Positions 10,186 through 19,513 of a stretch of DNA of 64,000 bases are shown piece after piece. The position numbers and the translations under genes are program-made. Origin of the DNA: Dallia pectoralis (taxonomy: Eukaryota > Chordata > Actinopteri > Esociformes > Umbridae). The DNA is taken from the NCBI GenBank assembly GCA_029465975.1, contig CM055758.1, forward strand, positions 12,976,869-13,040,868, given 5' to 3'. Each line of letters opens with the position of its first letter. The first letter of the stretch is position 1. Under the pieces are notes generated by a model. That model did not search any database and was not told the DNA's origin. It was given only the letters and a program-made list of their open reading frames with translations.

Positions 10186-11630
10186 ATGGCTGCCGGGCTG
10201 GGCAAGGGTATGAGGAACACCCTCCAGTTCCAATGGAAGGGAGCAGCGGGAGAGATCTGGAGCCGGGAGCAATTCGCCCGGATCATGTTGCTCGGTACGC
10301 TGAAGGTGACCCCAGTGACGGTGAAGGGCCTCCAGGGGAACCTGAGGACAAATTCTTTCGAGGTTGCATTCTTCAGGGAGGAAGACATGGAGGCCTCGCT
10401 GAAGAAGGTGGAAGAAGCGGGGCAGACCAGGCCCTATGACCTGTTCCGGGTGACGGACCTATCAAAGGGCGGAGCGACAATGGTGACCGTCCATATGTTT
10501 AACATAAATGTGGAGGAGGGGCCGGTGAGGAATTACCTGGCGCAACACTGCTCGGTAACGGAGGGGCCAAGGTTGGTCAGGGGCCCATATGGGTTTTGGA
10601 CTGTCAGGATGCAGTTTATGGTGGTCCTTCGCAAGGACCCTACCGGGAAGGATGGCTACCACCACCTCCCGGGCTTATTCTCAATCGGAGGAGAGAAGGG
10701 CGAACTCTACTACGCCCGCCAACCCGTCTTCTGCCGCCGGTGCATGAAGTGAAGGGCACAACACGCTGGGGTGCGCTACGAGGCGCCTGTGCAACAGGTG
10801 CGGATCCGACCAGCACCTGGTCGCCAACTGCCCGGCTCCAAAGACCTGCCGGGAGTGCGGCTCAACGGAGCATCTGGTGGCGGCCTGCCCTCTGAGGCGG
10901 AGGTCGTATGCAGAGGCTGCAGGAGGAGAGGGTCCGGGCAGCGTGGCACCGGTGGTGGGAGGCGAAGAGGCGGGGGGAGCTCCAGCCCCAGGAGGAGGAG
11001 TTTGGGAGTGCACAACAGCCGGGGGTGGTGGAGCCCCAGGAGGAGGAAGTGGCGGAGCCCGTGGAGGAGGCGGCGGCCACAGAAATAGGAGAGCCCCAGG
11101 AAAGGGAGGAAGTGGAGATGGACTCGGGGGGGGAAACGGTGGAGGAAACCCCAACGGGGGAGAGGCCAGGATTGGGGGAGGATCTGGAGGTGGCCCTTGC
11201 TGGACTACGGGAGCTCTCGGAGGGGATGTCAGGCGGGGAGGTGTCAACGTTGGAGGCACTCTCCGGGGGCTCCCTCCCACCAGGACAGGGGACTCCGGGA
11301 CCAAACGGACCATTGGGGACGACAGAGGGGTGAGTGGGGGTGAGCCCGGGGGGCAGGAAGAAAAAGAGGGGGAAGGGGGCTGCCAAAGGGGTGGAGGGAG
11401 AAGCTGGTGTGGTGAAACCGGTGGTAGCCACCCAGGAGGAGCCCGGCTTGGGGGGGGCAGGGGAGGTGGTAGGGTTCTCCTCCCAGGACCTTGTGGGGAC
11501 AATGTCGGGGGGAACGGGTATTGGGACCCCCATGGCATCCACAGGGGTGGAGATGGCCTTTATTGGTCGGGAGGACCCAATGTCGGGAGGGACGGGTGTG
11601 GGGACCCCCCTGGCATCTACAGGGACTGAG
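10186..11630 (+). pseudogene. K2 ORF1, CCHC-type nucleic acid-binding protein, frameshifted
   Basis: The start is ATG at 10186 (MAAGLGKGMRNTLQFQW). The N-terminal domain (about residues 10-185) is open to the first zinc-knuckle cysteines, then a frameshift at about 10750 breaks CRRCMK. In the next frame the knuckles continue (CNRCGSDQHLVANC, CRECGSTEHLVAAC), followed by RSYAEAAGGE, an acidic EEVAEPVEE region in a third frame, LAGLRELSEGM, and two copies of the GTPxASTGxE motif near 11530 and 11610. The normal role would be RNA binding in the retrotransposon RNP. At least three frame changes make it non-functional. The end is fused directly to the ORF2 remnant. Confidence 0.8.
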
Positions 11631-11649
11631 TTGTTGAGGTCAGAGGGCC

Positions 11650-13833
11650 AGGCCCTATGGTGGAGGCGGCCACTGGCTACTTCCGTGGATTTTTTGAGGC
11701 GCGGCCGGTCGACGTGGGTGCCGGGACGGGGTTCCTGGGCCACCTGACTAGGCGTGTGCCTGAAGATATGAGGGAGGGGTTGGGGGCGCCCATCTCGCTT
11801 GCCGAGGTGGAGTCGGCCCTCAAACGGATGGGGAAGGGTAAAGTCCCGGGTGGGGACGGGCTGCCGGCCGAGTTCTACCTCAAGTTTTGGGGTGTGCTCG
11901 GTTTGGTGGTCGAAGAGGTCTTGTCAGCGGTGCTGGAGTCGGGGGGGCTGTCGGGCTCCATGTCGGTAGGGGTGTTGTCCCTCCTCTTCAAGAGGGGCGA
12001 CCCCTCCGACCTGGGGAACTGGCAGCCTTTGACCATGCTCTGTGTGGACTACAAGCTCCTGGCGAAGGTGCTTGCTGATAGGATGCTAGAGGCGCTCCCA
12101 TACGTGGTCCATGAGGACCAGACATGTGGAGTGCGGGGCCGGTCTATCCGGTGGAACCTGAACCTGATCAGGGACGCCATTGCATGGGTTGAGGACCGTG
12201 GTCTCCCCTTGATGGTGGCGGCTTTGGACATGGAGAAGGCTTTTGACCGGGTGGACAGGGGCTTTCTTTTCCGGGTGTTGGACACGATGGGGTTCGGGGA
12301 GGCTTTCACCGGCATGGTGAAGAGCCTCTACACGGGCGTCGGGTGCCGTGTCAACATCAACGGTCACCTAGGTGAGGTTTTCGGGCTTGGGGCGGGTGTC
12401 CGGCAGGGGTGTCCCTTGTCGGCCCTGCTTTTTGTCCTTTACATGGAGCCGCTTGCGGCTGCCATCAGAGCGGACATGGGCGTGGAGGGGTTGGAGGTGC
12501 CAGGCAGCGGTGGCCTTCGGGTCAAGCTGTCCCAGTACGCCGATGACACCACGCTCTTGGTATGCCGGGACAGATGCCTGGTCCGGGCGCTGGGGATCTT
12601 TGCCGAGTTCGGACGGGCGTCTGGTGCGTCTCTGATTCTCGGAATATCCTCCGTCAAATTTTTTGGGAGGTGGAAGGAGAGGATGGACGTGCCGGGGGGC
12701 CTTGCCCTGTGCCACGGTCCGCTGAAGATCCTCGGTGTTCTCTTCGAGCACTTCGGTGCGGCGTCCCTTAATTGGGAGGCAGCGCTGGGTGGCATGGGGA
12801 AGAAGGCTGGGGTTGTGGAAGTCGAGGGCCTTGACGCTGGTCGGCAAGGTCCTGGTCCTCAAGGTGGATGTACTCCCGGCTTTAACTCATCTGGCCTACA
12901 TCTACCCGCTGCCGGCTTGCTGGAGGAGAGACGTGGTGCGGCTGGTGTTTGGTTTCATCTGGGGAGGAGGGCACGAGTATGTGGCTCGTGTCCGAATGTA
13001 CGCTCCTTTGGGGTCCAGGGGGCGGGGCGTACCTCACTTCCCCCTAAAGCTGGACGCCATTTTTGTGGCGTCCCTGCTGGCTCAGATGGCCGAAGCGGTG
13101 CTGCACCCGTCAGGATATTTCCTCCGGGTGTTTTTTTCTTACCAGGCGAGGTCGGTAATGGCAGACTGGTCGAACTTGGGTCCCAGGGCGGAGCAGCTCC
13201 CATGGCATTTTGGTCATGCGGAGAAGTGGCTCCGGGCCCAGGGGGCGATCGATTTGGCCGTGGTGGGTAAAGACCACTGGCTGCTGTACGAGGAGGCGCT
13301 CGGAAAGGTGTGCGCCCCTCCGGTGGTGACTCCCGGCCGTTGTATGGGAAACGGTCCAGTTAAAGGGTCTGGATAATCGGTTGAAGGATCTCCACTGGAG
13401 GGTGCTGCACAGGTGTCTGCCAGTGCGAAGCACCATGTACAGCAGGAGCCTGGCTCGGACACCGTTGTGTCCGCGGCCGGCCTGTGGCGTCGATGAGACC
13501 ATCCGCCACGTTTTTTGGGATTGCCCTTTCGCCGGGGTGGTGTGGGGGCGGGTGCTTCCCCTGCTGAGCCGGGTGGACGGCGCCTTTGCGCTAACCTGGG
13601 GCCGGCTGGAGAGGGGGATTGGGAGACGGGTCCCTGTGGCCCGGGACCGATTCCTCCTCTGGCTTGTTGTCAGTCTAGCAAAGCAGGGGCTGTGGGACTC
13701 CCGGGTGGAGTTAATCAGGACAGGCATGGGGTGGGGTGTGGAGACCATCGTCAGGAGGGTGGAGAGGGAAGAAGCCAAGTGGGGTTTCCACGCTCTCCGT
13801 GAGAGATGGAAGGGGGGCTTGGGGCTAGTGTAG
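11650..13833 (+). pseudogene. K2 ORF2 remnant, reverse transcriptase without endonuclease
   Basis: Coding similarity begins at VEAATGYFRGFFE, equivalent to about residue 395 of K7 ORF2, so the endonuclease and linker are deleted. RT blocks are present in order: GKVPGGDGLPAEFY, LLFKRGDPSDLGNW, DQTCGVRGRSI, ALDMEKAFDRV, AGVRQGCPLSALLF and the catalytic QYADDTTLLV near 12535. A frameshift near 12800 moves the thumb region (LGLWKSRALTLVGK, FIWGGGHEYV) to another frame, and a stop near 13376 precedes the C-terminal Cys/His motif (CPRPACGVDETIRHVFWDC at about 13470). RT catalytic residues are intact but the protein could not be made whole. Confidence 0.85.
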
Positions 13834-14166
13834 GGGGGCCGGTGTCCGTTAGAGGACAACCTCTCTGTTTGTGAGCCCAGGGTGGTTAGAGGTTTTGGGT
13901 GGGGGGACCTTTTTTCTTTTGGAAGGTGCACCTCAGGGTTTTGGCCTTAGTGCCTGGTTTTTGCTTTGTGTTGTTTTGTTTTGTGTAATGGAATTGGATG
14001 TGGGAGGCAGAAGCCTTGGCCATTGAATGAAGTTTTTTCTATGGGGGATGAGCTCCATAGGAGCGAGGGTGGTGGTTTCGGTTGTTTTGGTTTGTCAATT
14101 GGAGCCCATTGTGGGCGGTTGTATGACCTGTAAATGACAGAAAAAGGAAATAAAAACCGTAAACAA

Positions 14167-14317
14167 TCTGTTCTTATCAGTTTAATATCTGATATGTCCC
14201 CCATCGGGGGACTATACATATTAAATGGATTTTTCCAACAGGGAGTCGGAAGCGGGGCTTGCTCCGTCCGCTCCACGCATCGACTCGGTATTGCAGTACC
14301 TCCGAGAACGGTGCACC
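14167..14317 (+). ncRNA. RNU2: U2 snRNA 3' part, copy 2
   Basis: Identical in design to the other copies; it joins the AAACAA tail of K2 at TCTG and ends GGTGCACC. Confidence 0.95.
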
Positions 14318-14792
14318 ATCGTTTGACCTGTCAAAAACAACAACAAAAAGAAGGAACACAAGTGGTGACCTAGTAGCCGAGAAAGGTGAGTATCCACGTA
14401 GGTAAATGCGTATCCCTAGCAGCAAGAGGATGATAATAATAACTGTGTGCACTTTTTTCCCCGTCCTGTCATTTGCTCCACGACCTGTGTTCTTTGTGGA
14501 ATTTTTTCCCTCCGTTTTACTTAAAAAAAAAAAAAAAAAAATGATTTTGGTTAAATCACTGTGTCTGTGTGTGTCTGTGTGTGACTGTGTGTGACTGTGT
14601 GTGCCCAGTCTCTCACTCAGTGACTTGACTAGTCACTCAACTAACTAGTCACCAACTCACTCATGCCCTCATTTGTTCATTCACTCACTCACAAATCCAC
14701 AAGGCCTGTGCCTGGCACTGAACGAGTGTTTCTCGACCCCTTCTCTTTGTCCGAAATCAAAACTCTGCTTTCTCTTCAATTTACGCACAAGT
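14318..14792. other. U2 3' flank and spacer, copy 2
   Basis: Possible 3' box region (GTTTGACCTGTC) with an AACAACAACAAAAAG insertion, an A-tract at about 14523, a GT/CT microsatellite, a TCACT-rich block and TTTACGCACAAG. Here the spacer runs on into an intact U2 upstream region. Confidence 0.7.
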
Positions 14793-15057
14793 TTTTCGCC
14801 TTTTACTAAAGACTTCCGTGGAGAGGAACACTTATGAGTTCAACTCATTTTTGGATGGGCTTTGCTTCCGCCAGAGCCCTAGTATGTTGTTACAAGAGAA
14901 ATGAGCCACCATGTCTGTCTGTCTGTCTGTAAGTCTGTAAGTCTCTTTCAGGGTGGACGTCGCTATTGTCTCTAGATGCCGGATCTCCGTCGCTCGCACG
15001 CGGCCCTCCTCGGAGCCCCCCGGGGTCCCGGCGTCAACAGGGTCCCATTTGTGGGTT
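14793..15057 (+). promoter_or_regulatory. U2 upstream (promoter) region before K3
   Basis: This is the 265 bp directly upstream of a U2 5' end, conserved only in the three units that keep U2 nt 1. It contains a TCTG microsatellite near 14920 and a GC-rich block (CGGAGCCCCCCGGGG) at about 15012-15026. Vertebrate U2 genes have a PSE near -55 and a DSE near -220, but I could not assign either with confidence. Confidence 0.5.
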
Positions 15058-15089
15058 ATCGCTTCTCGGTCTTTTGGCTAAGATCAAGT
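15058..15089 (+). ncRNA. RNU2: U2 snRNA 5' part (nt 1-32) before K3
   Basis: Starts ATCGCTTCTCGG and keeps stem-loop I, with one change (GGTCTTTTGG for GGCCTTTTGG). It stops after ATCAAGT, six nt short of the K7 junction, where K3 sequence begins. Confidence 0.93.
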
Positions 15090-15118
15090 TTAAAAATTGG
15101 TGACAGAGAGTTAAAAAG

Positions 15119-15162
15119 TTTTGTACCTGGAGTCGTGCGGTGTATGGGGCACAGGTACAAAA
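15119..15162 (+). other. 5' UTR hairpin of K3
   Basis: An 11-bp perfect stem, TTTTGTACCTG with CAGGTACAAAA, around the conserved loop. The T-A and A-T pairs in the middle replace C-G and G-C pairs of other elements. Confidence 0.8.
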
Positions 15163-15329
15163 GTATTTTTTCGAATTTAAGGTTTTGGCTTAAAAGCTAC
15201 TTTATTTTACGCGACGTGCGTTTTTTCCCGTTTTTTGGGGGGTTTTCTCAGTTCTTGTTTTTTGTTGATATCTCCTCGTTTTGGTTAGTGGTTCACGCAC
15301 CAGGTGCGTAGCCACTTGCCGGCAGCTTT

Positions 15330-16832
15330 ATGGCAGCTGGATCAGGAGCGGGGGGTGTGCCCGGACAAGGTATTAAAAACACCCTCCGTTTCCAGTGGAA
15401 GGGGGACCTGGAGGAGATGTGGCCTCGTGACCAGTTCACCCGAATTGTCCTGATGGGCATTTTGGGGTTGACGCCAAAGATCGTCATGGCACTGCAGGGT
15501 AATGTGCCGGAGCACGCTTTTGAAGTCACCTTTTTTAAGGAGGCGGACAAGGACAGTGCCGTAAAGAAGGTTGAGGACGAGGCCCAGACCAGTCCTTGTC
15601 ACCTATACAGGGTGACGGATCTTTCGAGGGGAGGGTTGAGGGTGGTAACCGTACACATGTACGACCCCAACGTGGTGGATGAGACGGTGGTGGCGTTCCT
15701 TGCGGGGTACTGTGCGGTGAGGCCAGGCCCGAAATACATTAGGGACAGTTACGGTTTCTGGACGGCCCGGAGGCAGTTCCAGGTGGTCCTCCGGCCGGAT
15801 GCCGCTGGGAAGGACGGCTACTGCCACATCCCTGGGTTGTTTTCAGTCAAGGGAGGAGAGAGGGGTTCCCTCTTTTATGTCCGCCAACCCGAGTTCTGCA
15901 GAAGATGCCGGAAGTTCGGGCACAGCGCGGCGGGTTGTGAGGCAAGGAGGAGATGTAACCGGTGTGGAGAGGATGGGCATGAGGCCCCAAACTGCCCACA
16001 GCCAAAAAGATGTAGGGAGTGTGGGTCGGAAGAACATCTGGTCGCGGCCTGCCCGCACCGCAGGAAGTCTTACGCCGAGGCAGCTGGTAGCGAGGGCCCG
16101 AGCGGCGAGGGACAGAAAGCGGTGGTGGAGGAGGTCGAAAAGGCGGAGAGACAGGAGGGGCCGGAGCCCCAGAAGGCGGGGCAGGTGCCCCAGGAAAAGG
16201 CGGGGGCGGTGCCCAAGAAGAAGGCGGGGGCGGTGCCCCAGAAACAGGCGGGGCTGGTGCCCCAGGAAAAGGCGGGGCAGGTGCCCCAGAAACAGGCGGG
16301 GCAGGTGCCCCAGAAACAGGCGGGGCCGGTGCCCCAGGAAAAGGCGGGGCTGGTGCCCCAGAAGAATATTGTCGCGGAGCCCCAGGGGGTGGTGCCCGCA
16401 GAACAAGAGGAGCCCCAGGGAGGGGCGGAGGAGGAAGAGGAGGAGATGGTGGAGGGGGCACCAATGGAGGAGAGACCGGAGGATGAGGTGGTATTGGAGG
16501 AGGCCCTGGCAGGGCTGAGGGAGCTCTCGGAGGGGATGCTCACAAATACAACATCGGGGGCACACTCCGGGGGCCCTGCTCTACCCCCTCACCCGAAAAG
16601 GAAAAGACTGGTTGAGGACTGTACGGGGAGGAAGGAGGACACGGGGGAGAACACTGGGGTGAAGGAGGAGGGGCCTGGCCCGGGGGGTAAGGGGATGGAG
16701 GAGGTGGAGGGTTTCATGTCACAGGACATTGGGGGTGAAATGTCGGGTCTCGGGACCCCCTTGGCATCACAGGGGACTGAGATGGTGTTTGCCAACGGGG
16801 AGACAGGAGGGACTCTGGGGGAGATGGGGTGA
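15330..16832 (+). CDS. K3 ORF1, triple CCHC knuckle protein, intact
   Basis: 500 codons, open throughout; ATG 15330 was chosen because it aligns with the starts of K9 and K8. The N-terminal domain (residues about 12-185) has NTLRFQWKGDLEEMWPRDQF, a FEVTFFKEAD block and a YGFWTARRQFQVVLRPD block. Three CX2CX4HX4C knuckles lie at about 190-241, then KSYAEAAG. Residues about 275-347 are octapeptide repeats of the type AGxVPQEK, basic in character. An acidic stretch (EEEEEEMVEG) is followed by LEEALAGLRELSEGM, and the C-terminus carries GFMSQDIGGEMSG and GTPLASQGTE. The expected role is RNA binding in the retrotransposon particle; with no ORF2 in this element, reverse transcription would need a partner in trans. 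Confidence 0.88.
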   Translation: MAAGSGAGGVPGQGIKNTLRFQWKGDLEEMWPRDQFTRIVLMGILGLTPKIVMALQGNVPEHAFEVTFFKEADKDSAVKKVEDEAQTSPCHLYRVTDLSRGGLRVVTVHMYDPNVVDETVVAFLAGYCAVRPGPKYIRDSYGFWTARRQFQVVLRPDAAGKDGYCHIPGLFSVKGGERGSLFYVRQPEFCRRCRKFGHSAAGCEARRRCNRCGEDGHEAPNCPQPKRCRECGSEEHLVAACPHRRKSYAEAAGSEGPSGEGQKAVVEEVEKAERQEGPEPQKAGQVPQEKAGAVPKKKAGAVPQKQAGLVPQEKAGQVPQKQAGQVPQKQAGPVPQEKAGLVPQKNIVAEPQGVVPAEQEEPQGGAEEEEEEMVEGAPMEERPEDEVVLEEALAGLRELSEGMLTNTTSGAHSGGPALPPHPKRKRLVEDCTGRKEDTGENTGVKEEGPGPGGKGMEEVEGFMSQDIGGEMSGLGTPLASQGTEMVFANGETGGTLGEMG

Positions 16833-17041
16833 TGTGGGGTGTGTTTAAAAGGTGTTTTTGTTCGTGATATGGTGGTGTTGGGTAAAGAGGGTGGTTCTGG
16901 GTCTGTTTTGGTGGGTGAAGAGGGGTTTTTGAGTAAAGAGGTATCTGTGTTGAATGTGGGGATTGGGGTTTTCTCAATTGTGCCTGATGTGTGCTGTTAT
17001 AAACTGTAAAATGTCTTTATGGTAATAAAGGCCGTTAACAA

Positions 17042-17192
17042 TCTGTTCTTATCAGTTTAATATCTGATATGTCCCCCGTCGGGGGACTATACATATTGAA
17101 TGGATTTTTCCAACAGGGAGTCGGAAGCGGGGCTTGCTCCGTCCGCTCCACGCATCGACTCGGTATTGCAGTACCTCCGAGAACGGTGCACC
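17042..17192 (+). ncRNA. RNU2: U2 snRNA 3' part, copy 3
   Basis: Like the other copies except TCCCCCGTCGG for TCCCCCATCGG in the stem IIb loop region. Confidence 0.95.
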
Positions 17193-17692
17193 ATCGTTTG
17201 ACCTGTCAAAAACAACAACAAAAAGAAGGAACACAAGTGGTGACCTAGTAGCCGAGAAAGGTGAGTATCCACGTAGGTAAATGCGTATCCCTAGCAGCAA
17301 GAGGATGATAATAATAACTGTGTGCACTTTTTTTCCCCGTCCTGTCATTTGCTCCACGACCTGTGTTCTTTGTGGAATTTTTTCCCTCCGTTTTACTTAA
17401 AAAAAACAAACAAAAAAAAACACGATTTTGGTTAAATCACTGTGTCTGTGTGTGTCTGTGTGTGTCTGTGTGTGTCTGTGTGTGACTGTGTGTGACTGTG
17501 TGTGCCCAGTCTCTCACTCAGTGACTTGACTAGTCACTCAACTAACTAGTCACCAACTCACTCATGCCCTCATTTGTTCATTCACTCACTCACAAATCCA
17601 CAAGGCCTGTGCCAGGCACTGAACGAGTGTTTCTCGATCCCTAAACTTTGTCCGTCATCATAGCTCTGGTTTCTCTTCAATTTACGCACAAG
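17193..17692. other. U2 3' flank and spacer, copy 3
   Basis: The usual 3' flank (GTTTGACCTGTC, AACAACAAC, A-rich tract, TGTGTGTC repeats, TCACT block) ends in CGCACAAG at the K4 junction. The promoter and U2 nt 1 to about 27 are missing. Confidence 0.7.
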
Positions 17693-17736
17693 TTGCGGCT
17701 CGGAGAGTGGACAGAGTGGGAGCGAGTTGGTTGGGA

Positions 17737-17781
17737 TTTTTCACCTGGAGTCGTGCGGTGTATTGGGGCACAGGTGAAAAA
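17737..17781 (+). other. 5' UTR hairpin of K4
   Basis: An 11-bp perfect stem TTTTTCACCTG with CAGGTGAAAAA. Compared with K3 the TAC/GTA pairs are CAC/GTG, a paired change. Confidence 0.8.
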
Positions 17782-17943
17782 AGTGGGTCTTTGGGGTTTT
17801 TTTGGCTTGTAAACTGCTTTTGATTTACGCGACGTGCGTTTTCCCTCTTTTTTTTCTGGAATTTTCTCCTTTTTTTGTTGCCTGCCTGCTGTTTCGGCTG
17901 GTGGTTTCACGCACGCGGTGCGTAGCCATCTGCCGGGGGCACA

Positions 17944-19474
17944 ATGGCAGCAGTACCTGGAGCGGGGAACATACCCAGGCGGGGTTTGAAAAATACCCTG
18001 CGCTTTCAATGGAGTGCGGCAGGAGAAGAGCCATGGGGCCGGGACCAGTTTGCTAGGGTGATGCTGCTGGGAACCCTGAAAATGGGACCAAGTGTGGTCA
18101 AGTGTCTGCGGGGGAGCATAAAGGATTCGTCCTTTGAAGTGACGTTCTTCCTGGAGGCGAAGAAGGAGGAAGTCCTCAAGAGGGTGGAGGACGAGGGCAG
18201 GATGAGGCCTTTCAGCCTCTATGCGGTGACGGACCTCTCAAGAGGGGGTTTCAGGGTCGTCACCGTGGATGTACACGACGCCGAAATCGAGGACGAGGCA
18301 GTGGAGAGGTACCTAAAACAGTGGTGCAATGTGGGGCCGGGGCTCCGTTTTGTGAAGGACAATTTCGGGTTTTGGACAGGCCGGAGGCTGTACCAGATCA
18401 TCCTCCAGCCGGATCCGTCCGGAAAAGATGGGTACAGGCACAAACCTCAGCTGTTCACCATAGACGGCTTACAGGGGACGCTGTTCTACGCCCGCCAGCC
18501 TGTGTTCTGCTACCGGTGCCAGAAGATCGGGCATATTGCAGTGGCGTGTGGGGGGCGCCGCTGCCATAGGTGCGGGTCAGACCAGCACCTCGCCAACAGC
18601 TGTCCGACCCCAAAGACCTGCCGGGGGTGTGGGTCGATGGACCATTTGGTCAGAGACTGCCCACAGACGAGGCGGTCCTATGCAGAGGCCGCTGGAGGAG
18701 AGAGGCCAAGAGGCGGAGCACCCTCGGGGGGGCACCGGCGGCGGGAGGAGATGGAGAGGAGGAGAGGCAGGGGGGGCATCAGGACCCGGAAGAGGCTGCG
18801 GAGCCAGAAGAAGGGGATCCCACAGTGGAGGTACGGCAGGAGGAGGACCCCGCTGATGTGGAGGCCCCCCAGGCAAGTGGGGAGGAGGTGACAGAGATGG
18901 ACTCGGGGGAGTCAGAGGAGGAGATGGTGGGGGAAACCCCAACGGGGGAGAGGCCAGGCTTGGGGGGGCAATGGAAGAGGCCCTTGCCGGCTTGCGGGAG
19001 CTCTCGGAGGGGATGTCAGTCGGGGAAGTACCAGCGTCGGGGGTACCCTCCGGGGGCTCCCTCCCACCGGGACAGGGGACGCCCGGGAAGAAACGGGAAA
19101 GAATGGACGGCGGAGGGGTGAGTGGGGGGGACACTGGGGGGGGCAGGAAAAAAAAGGGGAAGAAGGGTGCCAAGAGGGTGGAGGAGGGAGAAGGAGCAGG
19201 GGTCTCCGAACCCAGTATGGCCACCCAGGCGGAACCCGACACAGGGGGGACTGAGGGGGTGATAGGGTTTACCTCGCAGGACTTTGGGGCGTCAATGTCA
19301 GGAGGGGCGGGTGTTGGGACCCCCCTGGCATCCATAGGGACAGAGCGGGTGTTTGAGGGAGGAGACCCGATGTCAGGAGGGACGGGTATTGGGACCCCGC
19401 TGGCAACCACTAGGACTGAGGCGGGTTTTGCCGAGGGGGGGAACATGATGGACTCGGGGGGTGTCGGGATTTAG
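17944..19474 (+). pseudogene. K4 ORF1, frameshifted
   Basis: Starts MAAVPGAGNIPRRGLKNTL at 17944. The N-terminal domain and three knuckles (CYRCQKIGHIAVAC, a shortened CHRCGSDQHLANSC, CRGCGSMDHLVRDC) are open to RSYAEAAGGE. A frameshift near 18720 moves the acidic region (EEGDPTVEVRQEEDPADVE) to another frame, and a second near 18965 moves the C-terminus to the frame beginning EEALAGLRELSEGM. The end carries GFTSQDFG and two tandem GTPLAxxxTE motifs. Its stop (19472) lies 39 bp before the ORF2 ATG. Confidence 0.8.
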
Positions 19475-19513
19475 GGGGGGTGGTGGTGGTGGGTTTTTTT
19501 CTGTTTATATAAA

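Larger units (their letters stand above)
9937..14166 (+). mobile_element. Keno element K2, ORF2-bearing but endonuclease deleted
   Basis: A U2-specific non-LTR retrotransposon of 4.2 kb. It has a 5' UTR with two conserved hairpins (10001 and 10090), a frameshifted ORF1, ORF2 from just before the RT onward, and a 3' UTR with a GTGTCC-GTTAGA-GGACA hairpin near 13845. Its 3' tail (AAAACCGTAAACAA) differs from the GTCTTTA hairpin type, so it is a separate lineage or a recombinant. Confidence 0.85.
15090..17041 (+). mobile_element. Keno half-element K3 (ORF1-only)
   Basis: A 1.95-kb element inserted in U2. It has a 240-bp 5' UTR with three hairpins (15119, 15209 and ACGCAC/GTGCGT near 15295), an open ORF1, and a 209-bp 3' UTR ending in GTCTTTA-TGGTAA-TAAAGGC and GTTAACAA. 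There is no trace of ORF2. The 5' end lacks the CGG(C/T)TCG start of other elements, so it is slightly altered there. The body is nearly identical to K9 and K11. Confidence 0.88.

Noticed and set aside
10681..11743. Long Pro-rich minus-strand frames opposite ORF1 (also at 15843-16565, 18577-19446, 42475-43186, 44672-45633, 47485-48736, 50186-51196, 53005-54341, 56149-57066, 58955-60286)
   Set aside because: They are mirror frames of GC-rich, repeat-bearing ORF1 sequence; they recur because the plus-strand gene recurs and show no domain of their own.
15090..15329. Self-cleaving ribozyme (hammerhead or HDV-like) in the Keno leader
   Set aside because: No hammerhead core motifs and no convincing double-pseudoknot pairing were found by eye; the covarying hairpin is reported without a ribozyme claim.
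16150..16370. CRISPR-like regular repeats
   Set aside because: The 24-nt units are contiguous with no unique spacers, lie inside a coding frame, and the genome is vertebrate.
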